Positions 1-6,791 of a stretch of 6,845 bases of DNA are shown here, piece after piece. The notes below the pieces were generated by a model. The model ran no database searches. It saw only the letters and a program-made list of their open reading frames with translations, and was not told the origin of the DNA. Location of the stretch: contig JASHSZ010000677.1 in NCBI GenBank assembly GCA_030040815.1, positions 1 through 6,845 on the forward strand. Direction: 5' to 3'. A program made the position numbers and the translations under genes. This stretch comes from Streptosporangiaceae bacterium (GTDB lineage: Bacteria; Actinomycetota; Actinomycetes; Streptosporangiales; Streptosporangiaceae). Positions within the stretch are counted from its first letter, which is position 1, and each line of letters opens with the position of its first letter.

Positions 1-312
1 CACCCTGCCGCTCGTCTTCCCGCCCGGCGCGACACCGGCGGCTTGACCCACGACATCCTGTCCGCGGTCTACGATCAGGCCATGGGTCTCTTTCGCAACA
101 GAGCCAGGCAGAAGCGCGAGAAGGCGGCGTCCGGGCTCCTAGAGGAGCAGACCAGGACGGTCACCCCGCAGCCGGAGGTTGCGGCTCAGCCGGAGGCTGC
201 GCCGCGGGAAGTGACGGCCGAGGCACGTCCCAACCCAGACCAGCCAGGATGGGGCCGGGCCATCGGCCAGCAACTCGGTAAGGCCCACGAGGATGGTGCC
301 AGCCACCCCTAG
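1..312 (+). CDS. 3' part of an unrecognised protein, cut by the left window edge
   Basis: The reading frame is open from base 1 to the TAG at 310-312, giving about 103 residues. A TTG at 43 could start an 89-residue protein, but no convincing Shine-Dalgarno sequence precedes it and the frame stays open upstream, so I prefer a gene entering from outside. The visible part begins with a helix-like segment ([16 protein letters not shown]), followed by a basic stretch ([13 protein letters not shown]). A long Pro/Gln/Glu/Ala-rich region, probably disordered, comes next, and the end is [17 protein letters not shown]. No domain is recognisable and no function is assigned. It converges on sthA, and the two stop codons overlap in one CTAG. 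Because the antisense strand here is not part of sthA, this frame is not simply a shadow of that gene. It could still be a chance ORF in GC-rich DNA. Confidence 0.45.
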   Translation, partial: HPAARLPARRDTGGLTHDILSAVYDQAMGLFRNRARQKREKAASGLLEEQTRTVTPQPEVAAQPEAAPREVTAEARPNPDQPGWGRAIGQQLGKAHEDGASHP

Positions 313-1718
313 CCGTAGAAGCGCTCGACCTGGCGCATCTTGTTGGTGGCGTCGAGCGCGGCAACCTTGTAGGACTCGGCCAGCGTCGGGTAGTTGAACA
401 CGGCGTTGACGAGGTAGTCGATGGTGCCGCCGCAGCCCATGACGGCCTGCCCGATGTGCACGAGCTCGGTAGCGCCGGTGCCAAAAACGTGCACGCCTAG
501 CAGGGTGCGGTCGGCCGGCGACACCAGCAGTTTGAGCACGCCGTAAGAGTCACCGACGATCTGCCCGCGGGCGAGCTCGCGGTAGCGGGAGACGCCGACC
601 TCGAACGGCACGCAGTCACGGGTGAGCTGATCCTCGGTCTCGCCGATGAAGCTGATCTCAGGGAGGCTGTAGATCCCGATCGGCTGCAACGAGCTGACCT
701 CGTGCAGCGGCTCACCGCACGCGTGATGAGCTGCGACCCGGCCCTGCTCCATCGACGTAGCGGCCAGCGCCGGGAAGCCGATGACGTCGCCGACCGCGTA
801 GATGGACGGCACCGCCGTCTGGAAGAACTCGCCGACCTTGATCCGGCCGCGGTCATCGGCCGCCAGCCCGGCGGCCTCCAGGCCCAGACCGGCGGTCATG
901 CCCTGGCGTCCCGCTGAGTACATCACGGTCTCCGCCGGGATCCGCTTGCCGCTCGCCAGCAGCGCCATGGCCCCGTCGGGATGCCGCTCGACCGCCGCCA
1001 CGGTCTCGCCGAACCGGAACGTCACGGCTAGGTCGCGGAGGTGGTACTTCAGCGCCTCGACGACCTCGATGTCGCAGAACTCCAGCATGCGCTCGCGCTG
1101 CTCGACGACCGTCACCTTGGTGCCGAGCGCGGCAAACATCGAGGCGTACTCGATCCCGATGACGCCGGCCCCGGCCACGATCATCGACCGCGGCACGCGC
1201 TCCAGCAGGAGGATCCCGTCGGAGTCGATGATGGTCCGCTCGTCGAACTCCACGCTGTCCGGCCGCGCGGGCCGGGTACCCGTGGCGATGATGATCTTCT
1301 CGGCGCTGACCACGCGGTCCCGGCCCACGGAGTCGGCAATTTCGACGGTCGTCGGGCTGACGAACCGCGCGGTGCCGGTCAGGATCGTGACCCGGTTGCG
1401 GCTGAGCTGGCTGCGAACGACGTCCGTCTCCCGGCTGACGACGTGGCGAGTGCGGGTGATGAGGTCACCGATGGTGATGTCGTCCTTGACGCGGTAGCTC
1501 TGCCCGTACAGCTCCCGCTGGTCCAGGCCGGTGAGGTAGAGCACCGCCTCGCGCAGCGTCTTCGACGGGATCGTGCCGGTGTTCAGGCATACGCCCCCGA
1601 GCATGTCCCGGCGATCGACGATGGCGACGCTCTTATCCAGCTTGGCCGCCGCGATGGCTGCCTTCTGGCCACCGAGACCAGAGCCGATAATCAGGACGTC
1701 GAAGTCAAAGTCACCCAC
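309..1718 (-). CDS. sthA: Soluble pyridine nucleotide transhydrogenase (SthA)
   Basis: This cytosolic FAD enzyme transfers hydride between NADPH and NAD+ (EC 1.6.1.1) and so balances the two nicotinamide pools. It belongs to the pyridine nucleotide-disulfide oxidoreductase family. With the GTG at 1718 it has 469 residues, close to the mycobacterial enzyme as I recall it. Visible motifs are FAD-binding GSGLGG (12-17), the site [13 protein letters not shown] with C44 but Thr at 49, ATGTRPARP (145-153), NAD(P)-binding GAGVIG (183-188), YAVGDVIG (307-314) and a dimerisation domain with FNYPTLAE (441-448). The second redox cysteine is replaced by Thr, and the lipoamide-dehydrogenase catalytic His position holds Asn. 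Both changes fit SthA and argue against a disulfide reductase. An in-frame TTG at 1754 would add 12 residues, and neither start has an ideal Shine-Dalgarno. I chose GTG because it places the FAD fold where family members have it. It lies 41 bases after the upstream gene, probably in one operon. Confidence 0.93.
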   Translation of the reverse strand: MGDFDFDVLIIGSGLGGQKAAIAAAKLDKSVAIVDRRDMLGGVCLNTGTIPSKTLREAVLYLTGLDQRELYGQSYRVKDDITIGDLITRTRHVVSRETDVVRSQLSRNRVTILTGTARFVSPTTVEIADSVGRDRVVSAEKIIIATGTRPARPDSVEFDERTIIDSDGILLLERVPRSMIVAGAGVIGIEYASMFAALGTKVTVVEQRERMLEFCDIEVVEALKYHLRDLAVTFRFGETVAAVERHPDGAMALLASGKRIPAETVMYSAGRQGMTAGLGLEAAGLAADDRGRIKVGEFFQTAVPSIYAVGDVIGFPALAATSMEQGRVAAHHACGEPLHEVSSLQPIGIYSLPEISFIGETEDQLTRDCVPFEVGVSRYRELARGQIVGDSYGVLKLLVSPADRTLLGVHVFGTGATELVHIGQAVMGCGGTIDYLVNAVFNYPTLAESYKVAALDATNKMRQVERFYG

Positions 1719-1759
1719 GACACTCAGTCTGACGAGGCAACCGCCCCGACGCAAAGCCC

Positions 1760-2311
1760 TTAGAGCCAGCTGATCCGGGCGCCGGTCAGCTCCGCGTCCG
1801 GTGGAGCCGTGCCGAGCGTGCCGGCGTGGACCTGGTCCAGCATGGTCGTCACGGCGCGCTGCACGTCGGGCACCGCCTCTCGCAGACTGTCTGCGTCGGC
1901 TGCGAGCGCCGCGTCAACGTCGATGCCCGCGCGGTCGAGCAGCCCCTCGAGGTCCGAGAGCTGCTTGCCCAGCCAGCCAACCGGGTCGGCGGACAGCTCC
2001 GCATCGAACTCCCGACCGTGCGGCTCCCAGTCACGCATCCTTGGGTGGTGATGCGCCCTGTTCAGGCTGCCTGGCGGTCCGTCGACGGTCTCGAGCAGGT
2101 CCACCCGCCACACCGGTGCGCCGATGCTGATCGGCCGCGCCGAGTAGATCGACCCCTTCAGCTCCCCCGACTCGAGCATCCGCACTTCAAGGCGCACGCC
2201 GTGCTCCGCGCCCTCCTGACCCGTCTTCTGCACCGGGTCGAGGAAGTAGAGATCGCCGATGACGACGCCGATCTGGTCAAACCCGAATAGCTGCAGCACG
2301 ACGCCCTCCAC
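1760..2311 (-). CDS. Conserved-looking hypothetical protein, 183 residues
   Basis: I do not recognise a named domain. The protein starts with GTG at 2311, with a weak AGGG about 10 bases upstream, and ends in TAA. The N-terminal half alternates hydrophobic and polar residues and looks like beta strands ([57 protein letters not shown]). A polar segment with HHHP (87-90) and DWEP (94-97) follows, then a mainly helical C-terminal half (about 105-165). There is no signal peptide or membrane segment, so it is probably cytosolic. The ordered residues and high-GC third positions support a real gene. The HHH cluster could bind a metal, but that is a guess. It sits between the membrane-protein gene (69 bases upstream) and sthA (41 bases downstream), all in one direction, which suggests co-transcription. 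Confidence 0.8.
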   Translation of the reverse strand: MEGVVLQLFGFDQIGVVIGDLYFLDPVQKTGQEGAEHGVRLEVRMLESGELKGSIYSARPISIGAPVWRVDLLETVDGPPGSLNRAHHHPRMRDWEPHGREFDAELSADPVGWLGKQLSDLEGLLDRAGIDVDAALAADADSLREAVPDVQRAVTTMLDQVHAGTLGTAPPDAELTGARISWL

Positions 2312-2380
2312 AGTGCGAATCGCCCTGCTGTCATCTTCGCCGCCGCCGCACCTGAGCGCCAGACGGCCCGCGCCGGGCGG

Positions 2381-3079
2381 CTAGTGCTCGCGGTCGCGCG
2401 GGTCAGGCCGGTCCAGGTTCCAGTGCCGGATCACGGTGGGAAGCCAGACCTCCGGCCTGTCGGGATCCTCCGGTGAGTAGCGCCGCAGCGCCATCCGGGT
2501 GATCACCCGCTGCTGGCCGTCCTGGTCGCCATACAGCAGGTCAACCGTCACCAGTTCACCGGACTTAGCGGCCTCGACGGCCGCGTCGAACTGCGGGTCA
2601 CGATCGTCGCGGAACGCGGCTTCCCAGTACCCGACGTCGTCCGGGGCGATGGCGAGGTCCAGTCCCTGGGTGCGGAACTCACTGGGGTCTGGGCGCACGT
2701 GCGTCTCTTCCCGGCCAGGCATGAACCGCCAGCCGTGAATGAATGAAATGCCCTGCCCGGCGTTGCGCAGCGACATCGCCAGGTACACGACTCCGGCGCC
2801 GTCGTCGAACTGCACGCAGCCGCGGCCGCCGTCGAGCCGGAAGGATCTGCCCTCCTGGAAGAAGATCTTCTGCACCGGGTCGGACAGCCGGGATGGGATG
2901 AGCATCGGCCGCATCTGCACGAGCAGCGCCTCCTGGGCCACCCTCGCTGACCGGTTTGCTGACCGAATGGACGCGAACGTCGCGATGGCCAGCACCAGCG
3001 TGCCACCGGCGGTCGCCAGCTCGGCGGCCGTTGACCAGTCAGTGCCCAGGCTCACCTGCAGCAGTCCCTCCGCCGTCAC
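2381..3079 (-). CDS. Membrane-anchored protein of unknown function, 232 residues
   Basis: The protein has one predicted N-terminal transmembrane helix (about 19-38, AELATAGGTLVLAIATFASI). A basic helix follows directly (RSANRSARVAQEALL, about 39-53), then a soluble domain of about 175 residues. Basic residues after the helix suggest that the C-terminal domain faces the cytoplasm (positive-inside rule). The segments VVYLAMSLRNAGQGISFIHGWRF (about 97-119) and VTVDLLYGDQDGQQRVITRMAL (about 177-198) look like a beta-sandwich. I recall similar uncharacterised single-helix proteins in actinomycetes but cannot name a family. The start is GTG at 3079, with GGCGGGG about 10 bases upstream; the stop TAG lies inside a CTAG. 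It is the first gene of the leftward group and is divergent from the CHAD gene, so its promoter should lie in 3080-3200. Confidence 0.8.
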   Translation of the reverse strand: MTAEGLLQVSLGTDWSTAAELATAGGTLVLAIATFASIRSANRSARVAQEALLVQMRPMLIPSRLSDPVQKIFFQEGRSFRLDGGRGCVQFDDGAGVVYLAMSLRNAGQGISFIHGWRFMPGREETHVRPDPSEFRTQGLDLAIAPDDVGYWEAAFRDDRDPQFDAAVEAAKSGELVTVDLLYGDQDGQQRVITRMALRRYSPEDPDRPEVWLPTVIRHWNLDRPDPRDREH

Positions 3080-3160
3080 GTTGACTACCCCGCCGCCTAC
3101 GCTACTTGAGCGGTCCGCCGTACAGCGGGCCGCGCATGTGACTGGCCGCCGCAGCGCGAG

Positions 3161-3189
3161 CTTGGTAAGCTAGGTGAACACTAGGTTAA
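3161..3189 (+). repeat. Short direct repeats, CTAGGTNAA type
   Basis: CTAGGTGAA (3170-3178) and CTAGGTTAA (3181-3189) match at eight of nine positions with an 11-base period, about one helical turn. A weaker copy, CTTGGTAAG, abuts upstream at 3161-3169. Repeats in helical phase near a promoter often bind a regulator co-operatively on one face of the DNA. The units are short and could arise by chance. Confidence 0.4.
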
Positions 3190-3207
3190 TTTTTCATGTC
3201 TATTCGA

Positions 3208-3239
3208 CGCTGATCATGACCGTGATCAGCGCGATTTTT
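3208..3239 (+). terminator. Hairpin with T-run in the CHAD leader (attenuator, terminator or operator)
   Basis: CGCTGATCA (3208-3216) and TGATCAGCG (3223-3231) form a perfect 9-bp inverted repeat around a 6-base loop. After three bases comes TTTTT (3235-3239). On the + strand this resembles a rho-independent terminator, but it ends only 16 bases before the CHAD start. It could therefore act as an attenuator in the leader, block read-through into the operon, or be a protein-binding palindrome at the DNA level. On the - strand no T-run follows the stem. An ATG at 3216 opens a 12-codon frame (MTVISAIFVMRS) ending at TGA 3252-3254, one base before the CHAD start; it has no clear Shine-Dalgarno. 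Confidence 0.5.
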
Positions 3240-3255
3240 GTTATGAGGTCATGAA

Positions 3256-4848
3256 GTGGCAGCTGGCTCGCGCCTGTACGTGCTGGACAGCGCCGCGGGA
3301 GCCGGGTCGCACGTGCTCCGCAGCCTGGCCGCGACCAGCGACGACCAGCTGGGCTGGGCGAATGGCGGCGCTGCCCGCACCATCAGGCGCACCTGGCTGG
3401 ACACCTTCGACTGGCGGCTGTACCGGGCCGGGCTCACTCTGCAGCAGATCACCCGCAACGGCGAGGCCGAGCTGGTGCTGACGAGCCGCGACGGCGAGCT
3501 GGTGGCGACCGAGCGGCTGGCCGCCACGCCCAGGCCGCGGTGGCCGGCCCTCGTCACACAGCTACCAGCCGGGACGCTGCGGGACGCCGTCGCGCCGGCC
3601 GCGGGGATCCGTGCCCTGCTGCCGGTCGCGCGCGCGGTCAGCAACGTTGGCGAGCTGCGGGCCCTCAACGAGGACGCGAAGACAATCGCGAGGCTCGGGG
3701 TCGACCGGATGGCGGTCACGTTCCCGGCCCGCGCGTCGGTGCCCGCTCGGCTGACGCTGGTGCCAGTGCGCGGCTACACAAGCCAGGCTGGCAAGGTCGG
3801 CCGCGCCATCGGCAACCTGCCGGGCGTGAGCGCGGCCGGCGGTTCGGCGCTGGAGGCCGCGCTGGCAGCGGCCGGCGGCCGACCGGGCGAGTCGGCCGGT
3901 AAGTCTACCGGGGTGCAGCTCGATCCTGAGATGCCGGCAGCGCGGGCGATGTCGGCCATCCTCACGGCGCTGCTGGACTCAATGGAGGCCAATGTGCCCG
4001 GCACGATCCGGGACATCGACACCGAGTTCCTGCACGATCTGCGGGTCGCCGTCCGCTGGACGCGGTCGGCGCTCAAGCTCTGCGGCGATGCCCTGCCCAG
4101 TGGCCTGGCGAGCGAGTTCAAGCCCGAGTTTCGCTGGCTCGGCGACCTGACGACGCCGACGAGGGACCTCGACGTCTTCCTGCTGGGCTACCAGGACATG
4201 GCTGCGAGCCTGGTCGGCGGGTCTGAAGCTGACCTCGTCCCCTTCCACGATTTCCTGACCGCCTCGCGCGGTGCCGCGCATCGCCGCCTGGTGACCGGAC
4301 TGCGCTCGGCGCGATTCAGCCGCCTGCGAGGCGACTGGCGTGCCGCGCTCGCCGACGTCCGCGCGGTCGGCCGGCAGACGGTCGGCGGCCTCGCCGACGT
4401 AAAGATCGCGGCCGCCCACCACAGCGCGCTGCGAACCGGGCGCCGGATCACGCCAACCTCACCGGCCGAGAGCCTGCACGACCTACGGAAGCGATGCAAG
4501 GAGTTGCGTTACCTTGTGGAGATGTTCGGCTCCCTGCACGACCGCGCGCAGCTGTCGCAGGCGGTACGGGAACTGAAGGCGCTGCAGGACTGCCTGGGTG
4601 AATTCCAGGACGCTGAGGTGCAGCGTGCCGAGATCCGCGGGATGGCCGACCAGATGCTGCAAGGCGGCTGCGGGCCGGCGCGGACGCTGCTCGCCATGGG
4701 CGAGATCGTCGCTGGCCTGGCCGTCCGGCAGTCGCGCGCCCGGATGCAGTTCGCCGGGCGGTTCGCAGATTTCTCCGGCCCGGCCAGCCGTAGCAGGCTC
4801 GCCGAGCTGGCCAGGACTGCGAGGCCAGCGAAGAAGAGCCGGGCATGA
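3256..4848 (+). CDS. CHAD-domain protein with degenerate CYTH-like N-terminus
   Basis: The 530-residue protein starts with GTG at 3256. A GAGG at 3245-3248 sits 7 bases upstream, and an in-frame TGA at 3244-3246 excludes a longer form. Residues about 1-175 resemble a CYTH (triphosphate-tunnel) fold: TIRRTWLDTFDWRLYRAGLTL (about 42-62), ELVLTSRDGE (about 72-81), NEDAKTIARLGVDRM (about 138-152). The N-terminal ExExK signature of active CYTH phosphohydrolases is absent, so this part is probably not catalytic. A Gly/Ala-rich linker (about 193-220) leads to a CHAD domain (about 225-510). Its hallmarks are LHDLRVAVRWTRSALKL with H260, TRDLDVFL near 302-309, LHDLRKRCKELRY with H408, and LQDCLGEFQDAEV near 443-455. 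CHAD domains bind inorganic polyphosphate through conserved basic and His residues. The C-terminus is basic (ARPAKKSRA). The stop overlaps the ParA start as ATGA, so the two products are likely made together. Confidence 0.9.
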   Translation: MAAGSRLYVLDSAAGAGSHVLRSLAATSDDQLGWANGGAARTIRRTWLDTFDWRLYRAGLTLQQITRNGEAELVLTSRDGELVATERLAATPRPRWPALVTQLPAGTLRDAVAPAAGIRALLPVARAVSNVGELRALNEDAKTIARLGVDRMAVTFPARASVPARLTLVPVRGYTSQAGKVGRAIGNLPGVSAAGGSALEAALAAAGGRPGESAGKSTGVQLDPEMPAARAMSAILTALLDSMEANVPGTIRDIDTEFLHDLRVAVRWTRSALKLCGDALPSGLASEFKPEFRWLGDLTTPTRDLDVFLLGYQDMAASLVGGSEADLVPFHDFLTASRGAAHRRLVTGLRSARFSRLRGDWRAALADVRAVGRQTVGGLADVKIAAAHHSALRTGRRITPTSPAESLHDLRKRCKELRYLVEMFGSLHDRAQLSQAVRELKALQDCLGEFQDAEVQRAEIRGMADQMLQGGCGPARTLLAMGEIVAGLAVRQSRARMQFAGRFADFSGPASRSRLAELARTARPAKKSRA

Positions 4849-5606
4849 AGATCCTCGCCACGTACAACATCAAGGGCGGAGTGGGCAAGACCGCCACGGC
4901 TGTCAACCTCGGCTACCTGGCCGCGCAGGATGGGTACCGGCTGCTGCTCTGGGACCTGGACCCGCAGGGCGCGGCCAGCTTCCTGTTCCGGATCAAGCCG
5001 CGTGTCAAGGGTGGCGGCAAGGCGCTGATCCGTGGTCAGCGGTCGATGGACGACGCCATCAAAGGCACCGACTTCACCGGGCTTGACCTACTGCCCGCCG
5101 ACTTCACCTATCGCAACCTCGACCTCATGCTGGATTCCGCCAAGCAGCCAGCGAAGCGGTTCGCCAGCCTGCTCGCGCCGCTGCGCGGTGAGTACGACGT
5201 CATCGTGCTGGACTGCCCGCCGAGCATCTCGCTGCTGTCGGAGAGCGTGCTGCACGCGGCCGACCTGCTGCTCGTGCCGCTAATCCCGACCACGCTGTCG
5301 GTCCGCACGCTAGACCAGCTCACCGAGTTCGTCGCCGGGTTCAACGGTCATCGGCCCGACATCCTGGCGTTCTTCTCGATGCTCGATCGGCGCAAGCGGC
5401 TGCACATGCAGATCCTCCACGACCTGCCCGCGCAGCGACCCGACATCGCCACCTCCGCGATCGCCGCCCTGTCGCTCATCGAGCAGATGTCGGTGCGCCG
5501 CGCGCCGGTAACGGCCTTCGCACCGCGCACGGCGGCGGCCCGGCAGTACCGCGAGCTGTGGCGCGAGGCTCGCGAGCGCGCGGGCTTGCCGGACCCGCAC
5601 GCCTAG
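4845..5606 (+). CDS. ParA/MinD-family ATPase, orphan type, coupled to CHAD
   Basis: This 253-residue P-loop ATPase has a deviant Walker A, KGGVGKTAT (10-18), with signature Lys10 and catalytic Lys15. It also has Walker A' LLLWDLDPQGAAS (33-45) and Walker B YDVIVLDCPP (117-126, Asp123). ParA proteins dimerise on ATP, bind DNA non-specifically and use partner-stimulated ATP hydrolysis to segregate or space cargo. There is no N-terminal helix-turn-helix, so it is the short type, and no C-terminal MinD-like amphipathic membrane helix. Basic patches (KPRVKGGGK, about 51-59; DRRKRLHMQ, about 181-189) could serve nucleoid binding. Start ATG 4845 overlaps the CHAD stop; AAGAG at 4834-4838 is a plausible ribosome-binding site. 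No ParB, no HTH partner and no parS-like site is visible, so it is unlikely to be the chromosomal partition ParA. The CHAD protein is the obvious candidate partner. Confidence 0.9.
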   Translation: MKILATYNIKGGVGKTATAVNLGYLAAQDGYRLLLWDLDPQGAASFLFRIKPRVKGGGKALIRGQRSMDDAIKGTDFTGLDLLPADFTYRNLDLMLDSAKQPAKRFASLLAPLRGEYDVIVLDCPPSISLLSESVLHAADLLLVPLIPTTLSVRTLDQLTEFVAGFNGHRPDILAFFSMLDRRKRLHMQILHDLPAQRPDIATSAIAALSLIEQMSVRRAPVTAFAPRTAAARQYRELWREARERAGLPDPHA

Positions 5607-6517
5607 GGCACGAGCACGATCTTGCCAAGGACATGCCCGCGCGCCAGCAGCAGGTAGGCCTCACGCACCGCATCAAGGGGGAACGACGCCGCGATCGGCA
5701 CCTCCAGTTGCCCGGCCGCGATCAGGCTGGCGAGCTCGGCGAGCACGTCCGCGCTCGCCCCGGCCGCGTTGCCCTCGGCGCGCACACCGTACTCCTGGAC
5801 GGCGGCGAAGTTCACGATCGTGTCGATGCGATCCGGTCTGACGCCGAGGTCGAGCGCGAGCTGAACGTAGTCGCCGCCTACGGTGTCGATGAACGCGTCG
5901 GCCTTCGGCGCGGCGGCGCGGATGCGCTGCGCCACACCATCTCCGTACGCCACCGGGCTAACGCCCTTCGATCGCAGCCAGTCGTGGTGGGTCGGCCCGG
6001 CGACCCCGACGACCTCGGCCTGGGCGAGCCGGGCCAGCTGGACGGCGATCGAGCCGACTCCGCCGGTGGCGCCGGCGACCACGACGGTGTCGCCGGGCGC
6101 GAGCGAGACCGACCGCACCGCGGCGTACGCGGTGCAGCCGGCGACGTACAACGCCCCAGCCACCTCCCAGGGCACGCGAGTCGGCTTGCTCGTCAGGTGC
6201 CCGGCCTCCGCCAGCACGTACTCCGCGTGGCTCGCCCGGTTGTCGGTGAAGCCGATCACCTCGGCACCGGTCGTGAACGCGGTCATGCCCGGCCCCGCCG
6301 CCGTCACAACCCCGGCGAAGTCACTGCCCTCCCCGGACGGGAAGGTGGCCGGGAAGCGAGCATGCAGGAGCCCCGCCCTGACCTTGGCCTCTCCTGGGTT
6401 GATGCCTGCCGCCTTGACCGCGACCAGGGCCTGGCCCGCGCCAGGCTGAGGCGTCGGCACCTCGACGATGTCGAGCACGTCCGCGTCGCCGTAGGCCGCG
6501 AACCGCACCGCCTTCAT
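5603..6517 (-). CDS. NAD(P)H-dependent quinone oxidoreductase-like MDR protein, zinc-free
   Basis: This is a medium-chain dehydrogenase/reductase of the quinone-oxidoreductase branch. The N-terminal GroES-like domain opens with MKAVRFAAYGDADVL and includes AGINPGEAKVRAG. A Rossmann domain follows, with the cofactor loop AGATGGVGSIAVQLA (148-162) and DAFIDTVGGD (about 207-216), and the end is GHVLGKIVLVP. The catalytic Cys/His zinc ligands and four-Cys structural zinc lobe of alcohol dehydrogenases are missing, so it should be a zinc-independent reductase of quinones or activated alkenes using NADPH or NADH. The substrate cannot be read from the sequence. I chose ATG at 6517 (304 residues): AAGGGAG at 6523-6529 lies 5 bases upstream and MKA is the usual family start. 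A GTG at 6544 would add nine residues that do not look like family sequence. It converges on the ParA gene and shares CTAG at its stop. Confidence 0.9.
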   Translation of the reverse strand: MKAVRFAAYGDADVLDIVEVPTPQPGAGQALVAVKAAGINPGEAKVRAGLLHARFPATFPSGEGSDFAGVVTAAGPGMTAFTTGAEVIGFTDNRASHAEYVLAEAGHLTSKPTRVPWEVAGALYVAGCTAYAAVRSVSLAPGDTVVVAGATGGVGSIAVQLARLAQAEVVGVAGPTHHDWLRSKGVSPVAYGDGVAQRIRAAAPKADAFIDTVGGDYVQLALDLGVRPDRIDTIVNFAAVQEYGVRAEGNAAGASADVLAELASLIAAGQLEVPIAASFPLDAVREAYLLLARGHVLGKIVLVP

Positions 6518-6789
6518 GGCCGCTCCCTTGTCCTCTCCGTGCACCTGAGCGCATCCGCCAGCCGGCTGACAGCTGACCTGTCACGGCTCGCCAGCGGTCT
6601 TGGATCTCCCGCGCCTTGCTCGTGAGGTCAGCATCGGGCGCGTTCTCCCTCGCCACCGGCATGGCTAGCTCTACCCAGTGGCCATTCTCCCGCTGCACCC
6701 TGACTGCGACTAGCTTGCGGCTGCCGCGTCCAGATCTGGTGTAGCAGCGGCCTGCTTGCCGATATGTCACATTCTCTACAAGAGGACAT
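6518..6789. other. Region without a confident gene, between divergent starts
   Basis: These 272 bases separate the oxidoreductase start (-) from the probable gene start at 6790 (+). The part up to about 6760 is GC-rich. A - strand frame opening with GTG at 6770 reads through it (TYRQAGRCYTRSGRGSRKLVAVRVQRENGHW and on to RAVTGQL) with fairly natural composition. However, it has no stop until 6321, inside the oxidoreductase gene in another frame, so I do not call it a gene. From about 6762 the DNA turns AT-rich and holds the hairpin listed next. No clear promoter consensus is visible. Confidence 0.4.
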
Positions 6790-6791
6790 AT
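6762..6791 (+). promoter_or_regulatory. Hairpin or inverted repeat over the ribosome-binding site of the next gene
   Basis: ATATGTC (6762-6768) is the exact reverse complement of GACATAT (6785-6791). Inside it, CTCT (6774-6777) pairs with AGAG (6781-6784) around an ACA loop, with a 5-base bulge (ACATT, 6769-6773) on the left. The right arm, 6781-6791, is therefore fully paired over 11 bp. It contains the likely Shine-Dalgarno AGAGG and the first two bases of the ATG at 6790. In RNA this would hide the translation start. In DNA the same symmetry could be a repressor operator. Confidence 0.45.

Larger units (their letters stand above)
3080..3255. promoter_or_regulatory. Divergent intergenic region between the two operons
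   Basis: This 176-base gap separates the leftward membrane-protein operon from the rightward CHAD-ParA operon, so it must carry at least part of both promoters. The half next to the leftward gene (3080-3160) is GC-rich and featureless to me. From about 3161 the composition turns AT-rich, including TTAATTTTT at 3186-3194, which stands out against the flanking genes. It contains the direct repeats and the hairpin listed separately. I see no clear sigma-70-type -35/-10 pair. A TTGGTA at 3162 and a TTAATT at 3186 are 18 bases apart, but the match is weak and I do not call a promoter from it. Confidence 0.5.

Noticed and set aside
802..1763. Long + strand frames of 231 and 240 codons opposite sthA
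   Set aside because: sthA is certain from its motifs, and these frames show no domain pattern, only antisense-type composition.
1826..2290. + strand frame of 154 codons opposite the 183-residue hypothetical gene
   Set aside because: Its His/Arg-rich translation looks like a shadow. The - strand protein has alternating strand-like hydrophobic patterns and a sensible place in an operon.
2366..2378. Small GC hairpin (GCCCG/CGGGC) just after the membrane-protein stop
   Set aside because: Only 5 bp with a 3-base loop, no T-run, and frequent by chance at this GC content. Not enough to call a terminator.
3249..3719. - strand frame of 156 codons inside the CHAD gene
   Set aside because: The Ser/Arg/Ala-rich translation with no motif lies opposite a recognised CHAD gene.
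5580..5598. GCGGG/CCCGC inverted repeat at the end of the ParA gene
   Set aside because: Short stem inside the coding sequence with a 9-base loop and no T-run, so not supported as a terminator.
4845..5606. Reading the ATPase as the chromosomal or plasmid partition ParA
   Set aside because: There is no ParB, parS, rnpA, gidB or replication gene nearby. The coupled partner is a CHAD protein, so an orphan cargo-positioning ATPase is more likely.
5558..6625. Long + strand frame of 355 codons
   Set aside because: It is antisense to the well-supported oxidoreductase gene. The Arg/Gly/His/Asp-rich, low-hydrophobicity translation is typical of the shadow frame in GC-rich DNA.
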